From: Defluviicoccus sp.
GTDB taxonomy: Bacteria > Pseudomonadota > Alphaproteobacteria > Rhodospirillales > Defluviicoccaceae
DNA length: 51,839 bases
Assembly (NCBI GenBank): GCA_029624735.1
Contig: JARSSM010000002.1
Location: forward strand, 1-51,839
Direction: 5' to 3'
This document shows positions 30,740 through 38,766 of this stretch, in pieces. Below the pieces are notes generated by a model. The model had not been told where the DNA came from. It did not search any database and saw only the letters and a program-made list of their open reading frames with translations. Each line of letters starts with the position of its first letter. The stretch's first letter is position 1. Made by a program: the position numbers and the translations under genes.

Positions 30740-31689
30740 AACCGCTCGGGCGCGCAATTGTCGTCCTGCTTGCGCTGGCCGGCATCGGCTATGCGATCTT
30801 CTTCACTACGTCGGCAGGACGGCAGGCCCCGCCGCGGCCCACGCCTCTGTCGCTGCCAGCCGAAACGCGGTTTGCGGACACGGTTGCCGGCAGCGGGCTG
30901 ATCGAGGCCAACACCCGCAACATCGCCATCGGCAGCTTCGCTTCCGGCATCGTCACCGCCATCAACGTGGTCGAGGGGCAAAGAGTCACGGCCGGTGCTG
31001 CGCTGTTCTCGCTCGATCCCCGGTTGGCGGAAGCCGAACTCGTGATCGCGCAAAGTGCCGTCACGACGACACAAGCGCGGGTCGCCGCAGCGGCAGCCGA
31101 TCTGGCCGATCAAGAAGACCAACTGCAGCGCTCCGAGAAGCTGAAAACCGGGATCGTCATCAGCGAGGATCGGCTGATGCGAAGCCGCTTCGCGGTCCGT
31201 ACGGCACGCGCCAGGCTCGAAGCCGCCCGTGCCGAGGTCGAGACGGCGCTCGCCCGCGTACACTCGGCTGAAGTGACGCTGGAACGCCTGACCGTACGCG
31301 CGCCGGTCGCGGGCCTCATTCTCAAACTGAACATCCGCGTCGGCGAATTCGTTTCCGCTGGTCCTACCGCCGACCCGCTCGTCCTCCTCGGCAATGATCA
31401 GCCGATGCACGTCCGCGTCCAGATCGATGAGAACGACATCTGGCGCCTCAAGCCGGACGCCGCCGCCGAAGCCGTCGTCCGCGGCCAGCGCGAACAACGC
31501 TTCGCGTTGAAGCTGGTGCGGGTCGATCCTTACGTCCTGCCGAAGCGATCGCTGACCGGTGAGCGCAGCGAACGGGTCGATACCCGCGTGCTTGAGCTGA
31601 TCTACAGCTTCGATCCAGGCGAGCAGACGGTCTTCATCGGCCAGCAGGTCGACGTTTTCATCGAGGCCAGGCCCATTGCTGCCCGCTAG
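30736..31689 (+). CDS. HlyD-family periplasmic adaptor (DevB-like)
   Basis: A 317-residue membrane-fusion protein. An N-terminal TM anchor (about 7-22) is followed by a lipoyl/barrel-sandwich half (GSGLIEANTRNIAIGSFASGIV), an alpha-helical hairpin (about 98-180, Ala/Arg/Glu-rich) and the second lipoyl half (LTVRAPVAGLILKLNIRVGEFV). A beta-barrel with VRVQIDENDIWRL completes it. It links the inner-membrane ABC pump to an outer-membrane channel such as TolC, not encoded here. It begins in an ATGA overlap with the ATPase gene. Confidence 0.92.
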   Translation: MKPLGRAIVVLLALAGIGYAIFFTTSAGRQAPPRPTPLSLPAETRFADTVAGSGLIEANTRNIAIGSFASGIVTAINVVEGQRVTAGAALFSLDPRLAEAELVIAQSAVTTTQARVAAAAADLADQEDQLQRSEKLKTGIVISEDRLMRSRFAVRTARARLEAARAEVETALARVHSAEVTLERLTVRAPVAGLILKLNIRVGEFVSAGPTADPLVLLGNDQPMHVRVQIDENDIWRLKPDAAAEAVVRGQREQRFALKLVRVDPYVLPKRSLTGERSERVDTRVLELIYSFDPGEQTVFIGQQVDVFIEARPIAAR

Positions 31690-32662
31690 CGCTGATGGAA
31701 AGCTGACCCCTGCCGACGTACAGGCGATCGTCGAGCGCGCCATCGATCGCTACATTTCGGGCTGCCATGCCAGGGTTGACGCCTTCGTTGATGCGAACTT
31801 CAGCCTGATCGGCGCGTTGGGGCTGCACCGGCACGCGATCGGCCTCGATCTGGTGCGCGCGCCGGCCAACGTCGCCCTCGCACTGCCCTACCTGGCGGCG
31901 CAGGCGGCAGCAGCCCTGCTCTCGGCAGCCGGCGCACGCACACTGGGCACACGGCTGCGGCGACGCCGGATGCTTCTCGATACCGCGGTTGCGCGGGAGC
32001 TTTCGTGGCGGCTGCGGACCGAGCTGCTGGCGCTGCCGGCCGCCGAAGGTGGCCGGCGATCGCACCGTGACGCGCTTGCGGAAGCCATCCTCGCCGATCC
32101 TGAGCTGACGCCCGCGGTTGCGGCCGTGACCGCAGCGCTCGCCCGGCCGCGCACCGGCAGCGGCCTTGAGGCCCGTTTCGCCGACCAGATCCGGGCCTAC
32201 GCCGAAGCGCGCGGCGCCGCCGCCGAACTCGTCAACTCCGCGCTGCTGGCCGGCACCGGCGCGGTCGTCTTCACACAGGTGACGCCTACGGCCTTGTCGC
32301 TTGGGCCGGTAATCGCGGCGGCGCTGGCCCACAAGGCCGCGATCGCCGCCTTTCCGTTGGGAGCTGGCATCGGCAGCCTCTGGTACGCCCTGTTCCAGGC
32401 TGGACCGTCCATCGGTCTGATTACGGGCGTCACCGCTGGGCTTATCTTCATGAGCGCAATCGTGACCGCCTTCGCCGGTATCATCAGCGATCCGCTGCTG
32501 CGCGCGACCGGCCTGCACCAGCGCCGCCTGCATCAGCTGATCGACAGCCTGGCGGCCGAGTTGAGGGATGGCACGACGCGTTTCCGCGTCCGCGATCACT
32601 ATGTCGCCCGTGTTTTCGACCTGCTCGACCTCGCACGCGCCGTCCTGCAGCTGCCGCGCTGA
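31676..32662 (+). CDS. Membrane protein of unknown function (DUF6635-like)
   Basis: A 328-residue protein that I match only tentatively to an uncharacterised family (DUF6635). The N-terminal RAIDRYISGCHARVDAFVD section precedes hydrophobic Ala-rich segments, a soluble middle and two to three membrane helices at about 220-290 (LLAGTGAVVFTQV, FPLGAGIGSLWYALF, LITGVTAGLIFMSAI). The end is basic (RFRVRDHYVARVFDLLDLAR). TTG 31676 is the only reasonable start; it overlaps the adaptor gene by 14 bases. Co-transcription with the exporter suggests a related envelope role, but function cannot be assigned. Confidence 0.75.
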   Translation: MLPASADGKLTPADVQAIVERAIDRYISGCHARVDAFVDANFSLIGALGLHRHAIGLDLVRAPANVALALPYLAAQAAAALLSAAGARTLGTRLRRRRMLLDTAVARELSWRLRTELLALPAAEGGRRSHRDALAEAILADPELTPAVAAVTAALARPRTGSGLEARFADQIRAYAEARGAAAELVNSALLAGTGAVVFTQVTPTALSLGPVIAAALAHKAAIAAFPLGAGIGSLWYALFQAGPSIGLITGVTAGLIFMSAIVTAFAGIISDPLLRATGLHQRRLHQLIDSLAAELRDGTTRFRVRDHYVARVFDLLDLARAVLQLPR

Positions 32663-32670
32663 ACGCCGTT

Positions 32671-33087
32671 TCAGCCGGCGGCGGCGCGCAGGAGGTACGC
32701 GGCAATCGTCAGCGGGATCACACGAACCGCCTTCTGGTGCTCACCGGCAAGGGCGTTCTGTACCAGAAAGTGGTTCTCGACGTTCGCCGGCTTGACCTTG
32801 ACGATCCCGCGCTCGCCCTTGATCTGCGGGTAATAGCGCGGATCGATCCGCGTTTCCTTGGCCGCCAGACGCGTCAGCGCGTCAGCTTCGTCGAGCCCCT
32901 CGGCTTCGACGCATTTGATGACATTCCAGTCGCTGCGGCCGGCACACTGCGCGGCGTTGAGCGAATGCTCGATATCCTTGGCCGTTCCGTCCCCGAGGCC
33001 GACCTTGTAGAGATGCTTGGTCAGCCCGACCTCGCCGCCCCAATCTTGCAGGCTGCGGCTGCGCGCCGCGTAGAGCATGTCCGTCAC
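32671..33087 (-). CDS. Hypothetical protein downstream of exported rubredoxin
   Basis: A 138-residue protein I do not recognise. It has no signal peptide or clear membrane helix; the end (VRVIPLTIAAYLLRAAAG) is mildly hydrophobic. Two Cys residues occur in the middle (AAQCAGRSDWNVIKCVEAEG). The segment RIDPRYYPQIKGERGIVKVKP is the most compositionally distinctive. GTG 33087 is preferred because AAGGAAA lies 9-15 bases upstream; ATG 33078 is also possible. It follows the rubredoxin gene by 33 bases in the same frame, with no further stop between them. It converges on the DUF6635-like gene. Confidence 0.65.
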   Translation of the reverse strand: MTDMLYAARSRSLQDWGGEVGLTKHLYKVGLGDGTAKDIEHSLNAAQCAGRSDWNVIKCVEAEGLDEADALTRLAAKETRIDPRYYPQIKGERGIVKVKPANVENHFLVQNALAGEHQKAVRVIPLTIAAYLLRAAAG

Positions 33088-33120
33088 GTTATCGGTTTCC
33101 TTGAACGCCGTGCCGTGCGC

Positions 33121-33387
33121 TCATAACGGCACAAAGTTTTCCTTTTCCCAACCGCAGACAGGGCAAACCCAATCCTCGGGAAGGGCGGCAAACGCGGTCC
33201 CAGGCGGCACCGGCCGGCCCGAACGCGCACCGTAGTCGGGATCGCCGGCGGCAGGATCGTAGATATACGGATCACAGTCCGGGTTCGTGCAAACCCAGCG
33301 CCCTGACGCCCCTTCCCCTGCCGTGACTGGGCCGGGCGCAAACATAATGGCGGCAAGCGCGGTCAAAAACTGCCTGCGTGTGCGCAT
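33121..33387 (-). CDS. Exported rubredoxin with Tat-type signal
   Basis: An 88-residue protein. The N-terminus [16 protein letters not shown] has the twin-Arg RRxFL pattern of Tat or lipoprotein-like leaders, followed by a cleavable-looking GPVTAGEG. The rest is a rubredoxin domain: [22 protein letters not shown], then [17 protein letters not shown]. The second iron-binding pair is the normal CPVCG, but the first is C-X4-C rather than C-X2-C, a spacing reported for some Desulfovibrio rubredoxins. Rubredoxins are one-electron Fe carriers normally in the cytoplasm; a folded, Fe-loaded Tat substrate in the periplasm is unusual. The gene heads a small minus-strand unit with the unknown protein downstream. 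Confidence 0.88.
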   Translation of the reverse strand: MRTRRQFLTALAAIMFAPGPVTAGEGASGRWVCTNPDCDPYIYDPAAGDPDYGARSGRPVPPGTAFAALPEDWVCPVCGWEKENFVPL

Positions 33388-33637
33388 TGAACGTCGACTG
33401 CGCTCTCTATCCGGCGCCGATGACCCGCCCCTTGACCCGCTATGAGTGTGGCAGCCCGAAAAGGTCGCGGCAAGCGGAAGATTGGGACCGCAGCGGCGTC
33501 AGCGCCCGGACCGGAACACGGCCTGGGCCGTGCCGTCGCGGACGCCAATTGCGCGCGCCTCGCCGTTGCGCTAAAAGCCTGCCATCCCGCCAAAAATAAT
33601 TGATGGTAAGGACGGCCGGAGGATGAGGAACGCGGCG

Positions 33638-34279
33638 ATGATGGGCGCACGCATGAGCGCGCTGGCTGCATTCGGACTGGTATTGATTCTCACCTCCGCG
33701 GGACCGGCAGCCGCGCAGTACAAGGGCGAGTCAGCGAAGGATCCCCCCCCTGTCGCGGTTAAGGATCCAGCCGCTGAGCGCGCACGGCCACAACCGCGGC
33801 CGCGCCAGCCGGCGCTGCCCGTTGCACCCGACGACGCCAAGATGGCAACAACATCGGACCAGTGCCAATGGCTCGGCAAGCGGATCATCAGTCTCCTGAT
33901 CCGCGACGACGCGATGGCGGCGAATGATTTCACGCCGTTCTATGTCCGGTTTGGCTGCCCGGAAGCGCTCCTCGCCGACGCCTTCGGATGCGTCGCTGCC
34001 AATGTCGCGCTCCTTGAAAACAACGGCTTGAGCGAGCAGATCAACGCCTGTTGGCAGGATCCGAACGTTCGCTTGACGAAGACCGAGGACAACAAGGGCG
34101 GCATGGACGGCCAAGCGCCCGCAGCCGCGAAGACCGACAAGGACGCTGACAAGGAGGCCGCCAAGGAAAGCGGCAAGGCGGCAAAGGCGGTGCCGGCAGC
34201 CCCGGCGCCAAAGCCGGAACGGCCGGAACCGACTGTGGCACCAACAAAAACGAGTGATCCGCCGCAGCGCCCCAACTGA
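33638..34279 (+). CDS. Secreted hypothetical protein with Lys/Ala/Pro-rich tail
   Basis: A 213-residue predicted exported protein. The signal peptide (GARMSALAAFGLVLILTSAGPAAAQ) is followed by a Pro/Arg-rich linker. The short Cys-containing central module has QCQWLGKRIISLLIRDD, then RFGCPEALLADAFGCVAAN and NACWQDP. The C-terminal third is low-complexity (Lys, Ala, Glu, Pro) with repeated K-x-(A/D)-x steps. ATG 33638 has GAGGAA about 7 bases upstream; ATG 33623 is also possible. I do not recognise the family. It is divergent from the rubredoxin gene over about 250 bases, in which I see no strong promoter. Confidence 0.75.
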   Translation: MMGARMSALAAFGLVLILTSAGPAAAQYKGESAKDPPPVAVKDPAAERARPQPRPRQPALPVAPDDAKMATTSDQCQWLGKRIISLLIRDDAMAANDFTPFYVRFGCPEALLADAFGCVAANVALLENNGLSEQINACWQDPNVRLTKTEDNKGGMDGQAPAAAKTDKDADKEAAKESGKAAKAVPAAPAPKPERPEPTVAPTKTSDPPQRPN

Positions 34280-34418
34280 AGATTCAACCGAGACGGGATT
34301 CAGATCGCCTTAATCGCGCCACAAACAATTCTTATTCTCTGCCATGCGTCGGGGAGGGCGCATACGCGGTTGGTGCAAGAGTACCAAGGCAAACCTTCTA
34401 ACCTTCGGAACAAATGAG

Positions 34419-37022
34419 ATGAGAGCGGTCCTTGTTGCCGCCCTTGTGGCGGCAGTGGTCCACGCTGCGGGCTGGTTCGTGTTCGCAAAAACCGAGCTGC
34501 CCGCTGATGTTACGGGTGAGATCAGCTACCTCTCCTATAGCCCCTATGCGCCTGGATCGGATCCGAAGGATCGCGAACCGGTGCCGGTGGAACAGCTGAA
34601 GAGAGACTTGGGCGTCATCGCCAACGTCTCCCGCGGCGTGCGCACGTATTCGGTCATCGACGGCGTCGATGAGGTGCCTGCGCTCGCGGCCAAGATGGGA
34701 CTCAATGTGATCGTGGGCGCGTGGATCGGTGACACCGAAGAACGCGACCGCCATGAGATGGAAACCGTCGTCGCGCTCGCCAAGAAGAACCGCAACGTGC
34801 GTTCGGTGCTGGTGGGCAACGAGGTGCTGCTGCGTGGCGAGCGGACCGTCGACGAAATGATGGCGATGATCCGCGAAGTGAAGAAGCAGGTCCGGGTGCC
34901 GGTCTCCACGGGTGAGATCTGGTACCAGTGGCTGCAGTACCCCGAACTCGCGAAGGCCGTCGACTACATCGCCGTCCACATCCTGCCCTACTGGGAAGGC
35001 GTCGCCGCCGAGGATGCGGTCTCGTACACGATCGCCAAGATCGAGGAACTGCGTAAGGCGTTCCCCGGCAAGCGGATCGTCGTCGCCGAGTTCGGTTGGC
35101 CGAGCCAGGGCTACAACAACCTCGCCGCGGTGCCGAGTGCCACCAGCCAGGCGAAGATCCTGCGCGACTTCCTGGCCGAAGCGCAGCGGCGCGGCATCGA
35201 GTACAATATCGTCGAGGCGTTCGACCAGGTCTGGAAGACCAACGAAGGCAGCGTCGGCGCCTACTGGGGCATGTTTGACGCCCACCGCAACGCGAAGTTT
35301 TCCCTGACCGGCCCGGTCGCCGATAAGAACACGCTATGGAAGGCGATCGTCGCGATCGTGCTCGGCACCGGCCTGACCCTTCTGGGCCTGCGCACGCGGC
35401 AGCCGAATTACGGTCACGCGATGATGTTTGCGCTGGCCGGGCACGGCATGGCGGCTGGCGTCGCGCTGGCGTTGGCCTATCCGTTCGAGAATTACCTCAA
35501 CATCGGCATCGCGCTCACTTGGGGCGTCGGCTTCGCGATGGTGCTGCTGATCACGGTGATGACGCTCGGCAAGGTGCACGAGCTGGCCGAAGTGTTGTTC
35601 GGTGCCAAGCCGCGGCGCCTGATCGGCAACACCCCGGCGCTGCCCCTGCCCGCTTCGCCGCCCAAGGTTTCGATCCACGTTCCGGCTTACCGCGAACAGC
35701 CGGCGATGGTGATCGAGACCCTCAACAGCTTGGCGGCGCTCGACTACCCGAACTTCGAGGCAATCATTATCGTCAATAACACGCCCGAGGCTTTCTACAG
35801 CGCTCCGGTTGCCGCACGCTGCCGCGAGTTGGGTGATCGCTTCAAGTTCCTCAACATCACCTGCTCCGGCTTTAAGGCGGGCGCGCTCAACGTTGCGCTC
35901 CAGCATACGGCCGCCGATGCCGAGGTGATCGCCGTCATCGACGCCGACTACGTGGTCCAGCCGGGCTGGCTCAAAGACCTGGTGCCGCACTTCGCCGATC
36001 CTACCGTGGGTCTGATCCAGGCGCCGCAGGATCACCGCGATGGTGCCGAATCGCCGCTCAAGCGGGTGATGAACGCGGAGTATGCCGGCTTCTTCGATAT
36101 CGGCATGGTCCAGCGCAATGAGGACGACGCCATCATTCAGCACGGGACCATGTGCATCGTGCGGCGCGACGCCCTGGAACGGCTGGGCGGTTGGAGCACC
36201 GAGACCATCGTTGAGGATACCGAACTCGGCTTGCGCCTCTACGAGGCCGGCTATCAGGCGCTCTACACCAACGTTCGCTACGGCCACGGCCTGCTGCCGG
36301 ACACCTTCAGCGCGTTCAAGACCCAGCGCTTCCGCTGGGCCTACGGCGCGATGCAGATCATCCGCAAGCACTGGCAGCATGTCACGCCGACCTCGCGGAC
36401 GCTGACTTCGCGGCAGAAGTTCCACTTCATCGCCGGCTGGTCACTGTGGCTTGCTGACGCACTGGGCGCGCTGGCATCGATGATGAACCTGCTCTGGGTG
36501 CCGATGGTGCTGTTCGTCGGCGTCATCATCCCGACCGTCGCCTTTACCGTGCCGATCATGACCGCCTTTGCCGTTAACGTGCTGCATTGCGGCCTCTTGT
36601 ATGCGAAACGGGTGCGCATGCCGCTCAAGGACGTGCCCGGCGCGGCGCTGGCGGCCATGAGCCTGCAGTTGACCGTAGCCCGCGCGGTGTTCGCCGGCCT
36701 CGTCCGTGACCGCCTGCCGTTCCTGCGTACCGACAAGGGCGGCAATGCTAAGCGCGGGCGCGAAAACCCGGCGAAATGGGAAACCGTAATTGGCGCCTTG
36801 CTGCTTGGCTCAGCGCTCGTCCTCGAACTGACCAACGAGGATCGCATCACTGAGATGTCGCTGTTCGCTGTCACGCTCGCCATTCAGAGCTTGCCCTTCC
36901 TTGCCGCAAGTGCGATGATGCTGATCGAGCGGTTTCAGAAGTCGCAGGTTTGTGGGGCAGCAGAGCCAGCGACTGTGTTTGGACTAGAGTCAGCAGCTGA
37001 CTCGATGGAACCCTCGCGTTAA
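34419..37022 (+). CDS. GH17-GT2 fusion beta-glucan synthase (NdvB-like)
   Basis: An 867-residue inner-membrane enzyme. After an N-terminal TM (about 3-22) comes a GH17-like domain (about 30-300). It keeps both catalytic acids: E135 in VLVGNEVLLR and E224 in VVAEFGWPSQG. Two to three TMs follow, then a processive GT2 domain with DAD at 508-510, the EDTELGLRL motif near 598-607 and QRFRW at 636-640, and then several C-terminal TMs. This architecture matches Pseudomonas NdvB and rhizobial beta-1,3 (1,6)-glucan synthases, which make periplasmic cyclic glucans using the GH17 domain as transglycosylase. ATG 34419 starts the first TM. A strong terminator follows. Confidence 0.92.
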   Translation: MRAVLVAALVAAVVHAAGWFVFAKTELPADVTGEISYLSYSPYAPGSDPKDREPVPVEQLKRDLGVIANVSRGVRTYSVIDGVDEVPALAAKMGLNVIVGAWIGDTEERDRHEMETVVALAKKNRNVRSVLVGNEVLLRGERTVDEMMAMIREVKKQVRVPVSTGEIWYQWLQYPELAKAVDYIAVHILPYWEGVAAEDAVSYTIAKIEELRKAFPGKRIVVAEFGWPSQGYNNLAAVPSATSQAKILRDFLAEAQRRGIEYNIVEAFDQVWKTNEGSVGAYWGMFDAHRNAKFSLTGPVADKNTLWKAIVAIVLGTGLTLLGLRTRQPNYGHAMMFALAGHGMAAGVALALAYPFENYLNIGIALTWGVGFAMVLLITVMTLGKVHELAEVLFGAKPRRLIGNTPALPLPASPPKVSIHVPAYREQPAMVIETLNSLAALDYPNFEAIIIVNNTPEAFYSAPVAARCRELGDRFKFLNITCSGFKAGALNVALQHTAADAEVIAVIDADYVVQPGWLKDLVPHFADPTVGLIQAPQDHRDGAESPLKRVMNAEYAGFFDIGMVQRNEDDAIIQHGTMCIVRRDALERLGGWSTETIVEDTELGLRLYEAGYQALYTNVRYGHGLLPDTFSAFKTQRFRWAYGAMQIIRKHWQHVTPTSRTLTSRQKFHFIAGWSLWLADALGALASMMNLLWVPMVLFVGVIIPTVAFTVPIMTAFAVNVLHCGLLYAKRVRMPLKDVPGAALAAMSLQLTVARAVFAGLVRDRLPFLRTDKGGNAKRGRENPAKWETVIGALLLGSALVLELTNEDRITEMSLFAVTLAIQSLPFLAASAMMLIERFQKSQVCGAAEPATVFGLESAADSMEPSR

Positions 37023-37382
37023 AGCTATCCTTCTGCCCCCCGGACGGATAGCAACGCGAAAGGGTACCGGGTCGCGTCGTCCCCCCCACGGCGCGGCCCG
37101 GTTTCATTTTGAGGGGCGCTGACCCCTCACCCGATTAACTGCCCAGTGTGATTGCCTGACCTGACGAGTGCTGGCAGGCGTGCGAAGCACGCTCCCGCTG
37201 CGGCCGGAAGCGGCCTTGGCGACGGGGTGGATGAGGCGATGCCAGAGCCCCAGACACTCAGCTAGCGACTTCAATCATTCGCGGCGAGACGGCGACAGCG
37301 GCGTTGGGCACTCCGCGCGCCCCGCGGTCAAGGGCAAGCCGAGAACCGCGCAACGCCACGCACGATCGACGCCGGCCGGGCG
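37023..37382. other. Gene-free stretch containing the glucan-synthase terminator
   Basis: 360 bases between the glucan-synthase stop and the end of the small HisKA-like gene. It holds the terminator at 37066-37110 and a second short hairpin, GAGGGG (37111-37116) / CCCCTC (37123-37128). Beyond that I see no supported gene, although short frames are open in the GC-rich remainder. No remnant of a kinase ATPase domain was found in it. Confidence 0.6.
37066..37110 (+). terminator. Rho-independent terminator after the glucan synthase gene
   Basis: A 14-bp stem with two G-U pairs, ACCGGGTCGCGTCG (37066-37079) and CGGCGCGGCCCGGT (37089-37102), with a nine-base C-rich loop. It is followed by TTCATTTTG. 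It lies 43 bases after the stop codon. Confidence 0.85.
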
Positions 37383-37592
37383 CTACGAAAGCGCCAACAG
37401 CGATTCTTCGCCCACTCCGGCCCGGCGCACGAGACCAAGCAGCCGTCCCGATTCGCGCTCGATCACGGTCAAGAAGGCGAGACGTTCCTTGGCTGGCAGG
37501 TCCTCGTTATCGAGCATAATCTCGGTCGCCGCCCGGATCGCAGCCAGGCGGTTCAAGAGTTCCTGCTCGGTTGAATCCGCAAGATGCAGCAC
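37383..37592 (-). CDS. Small HisKA-like dimerisation-domain protein without phospho-His
   Basis: A 69-residue protein that closely resembles the two-helix dimerisation/phosphoacceptor domain of histidine kinases: helix 1 STEQELLNRLAAIRAATEIML, turn DNEDLPAKE, and helix 2 RLAFLTVIERESGRLLGLVRR. At the place of the phospho-His (normally SHELRTPL) it reads EQELLNRL, so His is replaced by Gln at residue 10. There is no ATPase domain in this or a neighbouring frame. GTG 37592 has GGAG followed by AAGG upstream and gives a complete small protein; an ATG at 37637 would add 15 residues. It is divergent from a small lipoprotein gene. It may be an adaptor, antikinase or gene remnant. Confidence 0.65.
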   Translation of the reverse strand: MLHLADSTEQELLNRLAAIRAATEIMLDNEDLPAKERLAFLTVIERESGRLLGLVRRAGVGEESLLALS

Positions 37593-37865
37593 GCCTTGAT
37601 CTCCTTGCGAGCGCGAGCGGGCATCGCGGGCGCTCATCCGCGGACAGCATTCGGGCGCTCCCTGCCGCCCCTGTGATATGGTTTGCTGCACCTGCGAAGA
37701 CAAGCCTAACCGAGCGTGCTGCGTCGGGATCAGGCACGGCGACCGACGATCCTTTTGCACCCTGTCGCGCAAGCAACAGCCCTGTGGCAGTCCCGTGATG
37801 ACTGGGGTACTCTCAACTCGGTTTGGGATCGCCCGTATTGGGCGCGCAACAGGAGATTCGGACCC

Positions 37866-38141
37866 ATGATGGCAACAATGACAGGGATCATCTCCCGTCC
37901 GGTCCGCCCAAAGTTTGCTGCGGGCCGGCTGTTCGTCGTCGGTGTGATGGTCGCCGCCGCAGTGAGCGTCGCTGCCTGCGCCGGCCAAACGACTGGCGAG
38001 AAGGGTGCGACCGCCGGCGCCGTCCTGGGAACGGGGATCGCGATGGTCACCGGCGCCGGGCTCGCCACCACCATCGGTGCCGGTCTGATCGGCGGTGCCG
38101 CCGGCTATCTCGGCGGTGAGGCAATCGGGAGCCGGAAATAG
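37866..38141 (+). CDS. Small glycine-zipper lipoprotein
   Basis: A 91-residue predicted lipoprotein. A hydrophobic signal (RLFVVGVMVAAAVSVAAC) ends with Cys. The mature part is Gly/Ala-rich with glycine-zipper spacing (GATAGAVLGTGIAMVTGAG, then GAGLIGGAAGYLGGEAIG), as in small outer-membrane or entericidin/YmgG-like proteins. The first of two near ATGs (37866) is used; AGGAG lies 10 bases upstream. The next gene, another exported small protein, starts 42 bases later and is probably co-transcribed. Specific role unknown. Confidence 0.75.
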   Translation: MMATMTGIISRPVRPKFAAGRLFVVGVMVAAAVSVAACAGQTTGEKGATAGAVLGTGIAMVTGAGLATTIGAGLIGGAAGYLGGEAIGSRK

Positions 38142-38183
38142 GAAACAGGGGCAGCCAATGCCGCCCATCAAGGGAGAAGACTC

Positions 38184-38519
38184 ATGCGTGGCTTAGCAAT
38201 CGCAACCGGGTTGGCCTTCGCGCTGTCCCCTCTTGCCGCGTCTGCGGCCGAACCCGCGGTGCCGTTCGAGGAAGCGGTTTACAAGACCTGTCAGGATGTC
38301 CAGGCGATGCCGCCACAGCCTCGGGTCGAGCTCGTTCGTCAACTCGCGGTCCACGCCGGACAGCATTACGGCGTTGTTTTTCGCGACAACGACAAGCTCG
38401 ATACCGAACTCGCGGCGATGATCCGCGCCGGCTGCACCATGTTTCCGAGTGCCAACGTCTTCTTCATCGTCTCGGCCGCCGTCAGAGCAGAGGCAGAGGC
38501 GCTGCGCACAAAGAAGTAA
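38184..38519 (+). CDS. Small exported protein with one conserved-looking Cys pair
   Basis: A 111-residue protein with a clean signal peptide (cleavage near ASA-AEP at about residue 21). The mature part of about 90 residues is mostly helical and carries only two Cys, C36 (YKTCQDVQA) and C84 (RAGCTMFP), likely a disulfide in the periplasm. Size, helical content and Cys pair recall HdeA/HdeB acid chaperones, but no diagnostic motif supports this. ATG 38184 follows AAGGGAG at ideal distance. Confidence 0.75.
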   Translation: MRGLAIATGLAFALSPLAASAAEPAVPFEEAVYKTCQDVQAMPPQPRVELVRQLAVHAGQHYGVVFRDNDKLDTELAAMIRAGCTMFPSANVFFIVSAAVRAEAEALRTKK

Positions 38520-38583
38520 GAGGGTTCTTCCAGCCATTCCCGTGTCCGGCCGCGACACCCGCGACCGGACACAGGTTATGACG

Positions 38584-38766
38584 TCACGCTTTTCGCGGAC
38601 CCGCGAGAAGCCAGATGATGAAACCGACGATCGGCAGAAACAGAATCAGCAGAATCCAGAGCACCTTGCTGCCGGTCGAAGCACCGCTCTGCAAGATGTT
38701 AACAAAGGCCCAGATGTCCAGCGCGAGGATGATCAGGCCGATGATGCCGCCATACTCGAAGTTCAT
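38584..38766 (-). CDS. PLDc_N-domain two-helix membrane protein
   Basis: A 60-residue protein made of two TM helices (about 6-25 and 33-54), with the pattern of the phospholipase-D/cardiolipin-synthase N-terminal domain: LDIWAFVNILQSGAS, then KVLWILLILFLPIVGFIIWLLAGPRKA. Stand-alone copies are widespread small proteins of unknown function. ATG 38766 follows GGGAG. It converges on the small exported protein gene. Confidence 0.85.
   Translation of the reverse strand: MNFEYGGIIGLIILALDIWAFVNILQSGASTGSKVLWILLILFLPIVGFIIWLLAGPRKA

Noticed and set aside
33121..33123. TGA between rubredoxin and the next gene as a selenocysteine codon
   Set aside because: No SECIS-like hairpin was evident, the rubredoxin domain is complete before it, and the downstream gene has its own ribosome site.
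37168..37599. Open plus-strand frame after the glucan synthase terminator
   Set aside because: Arg/Ser/Pro-rich translation, no ribosome site, and half of it is antisense to the HisKA-like gene.
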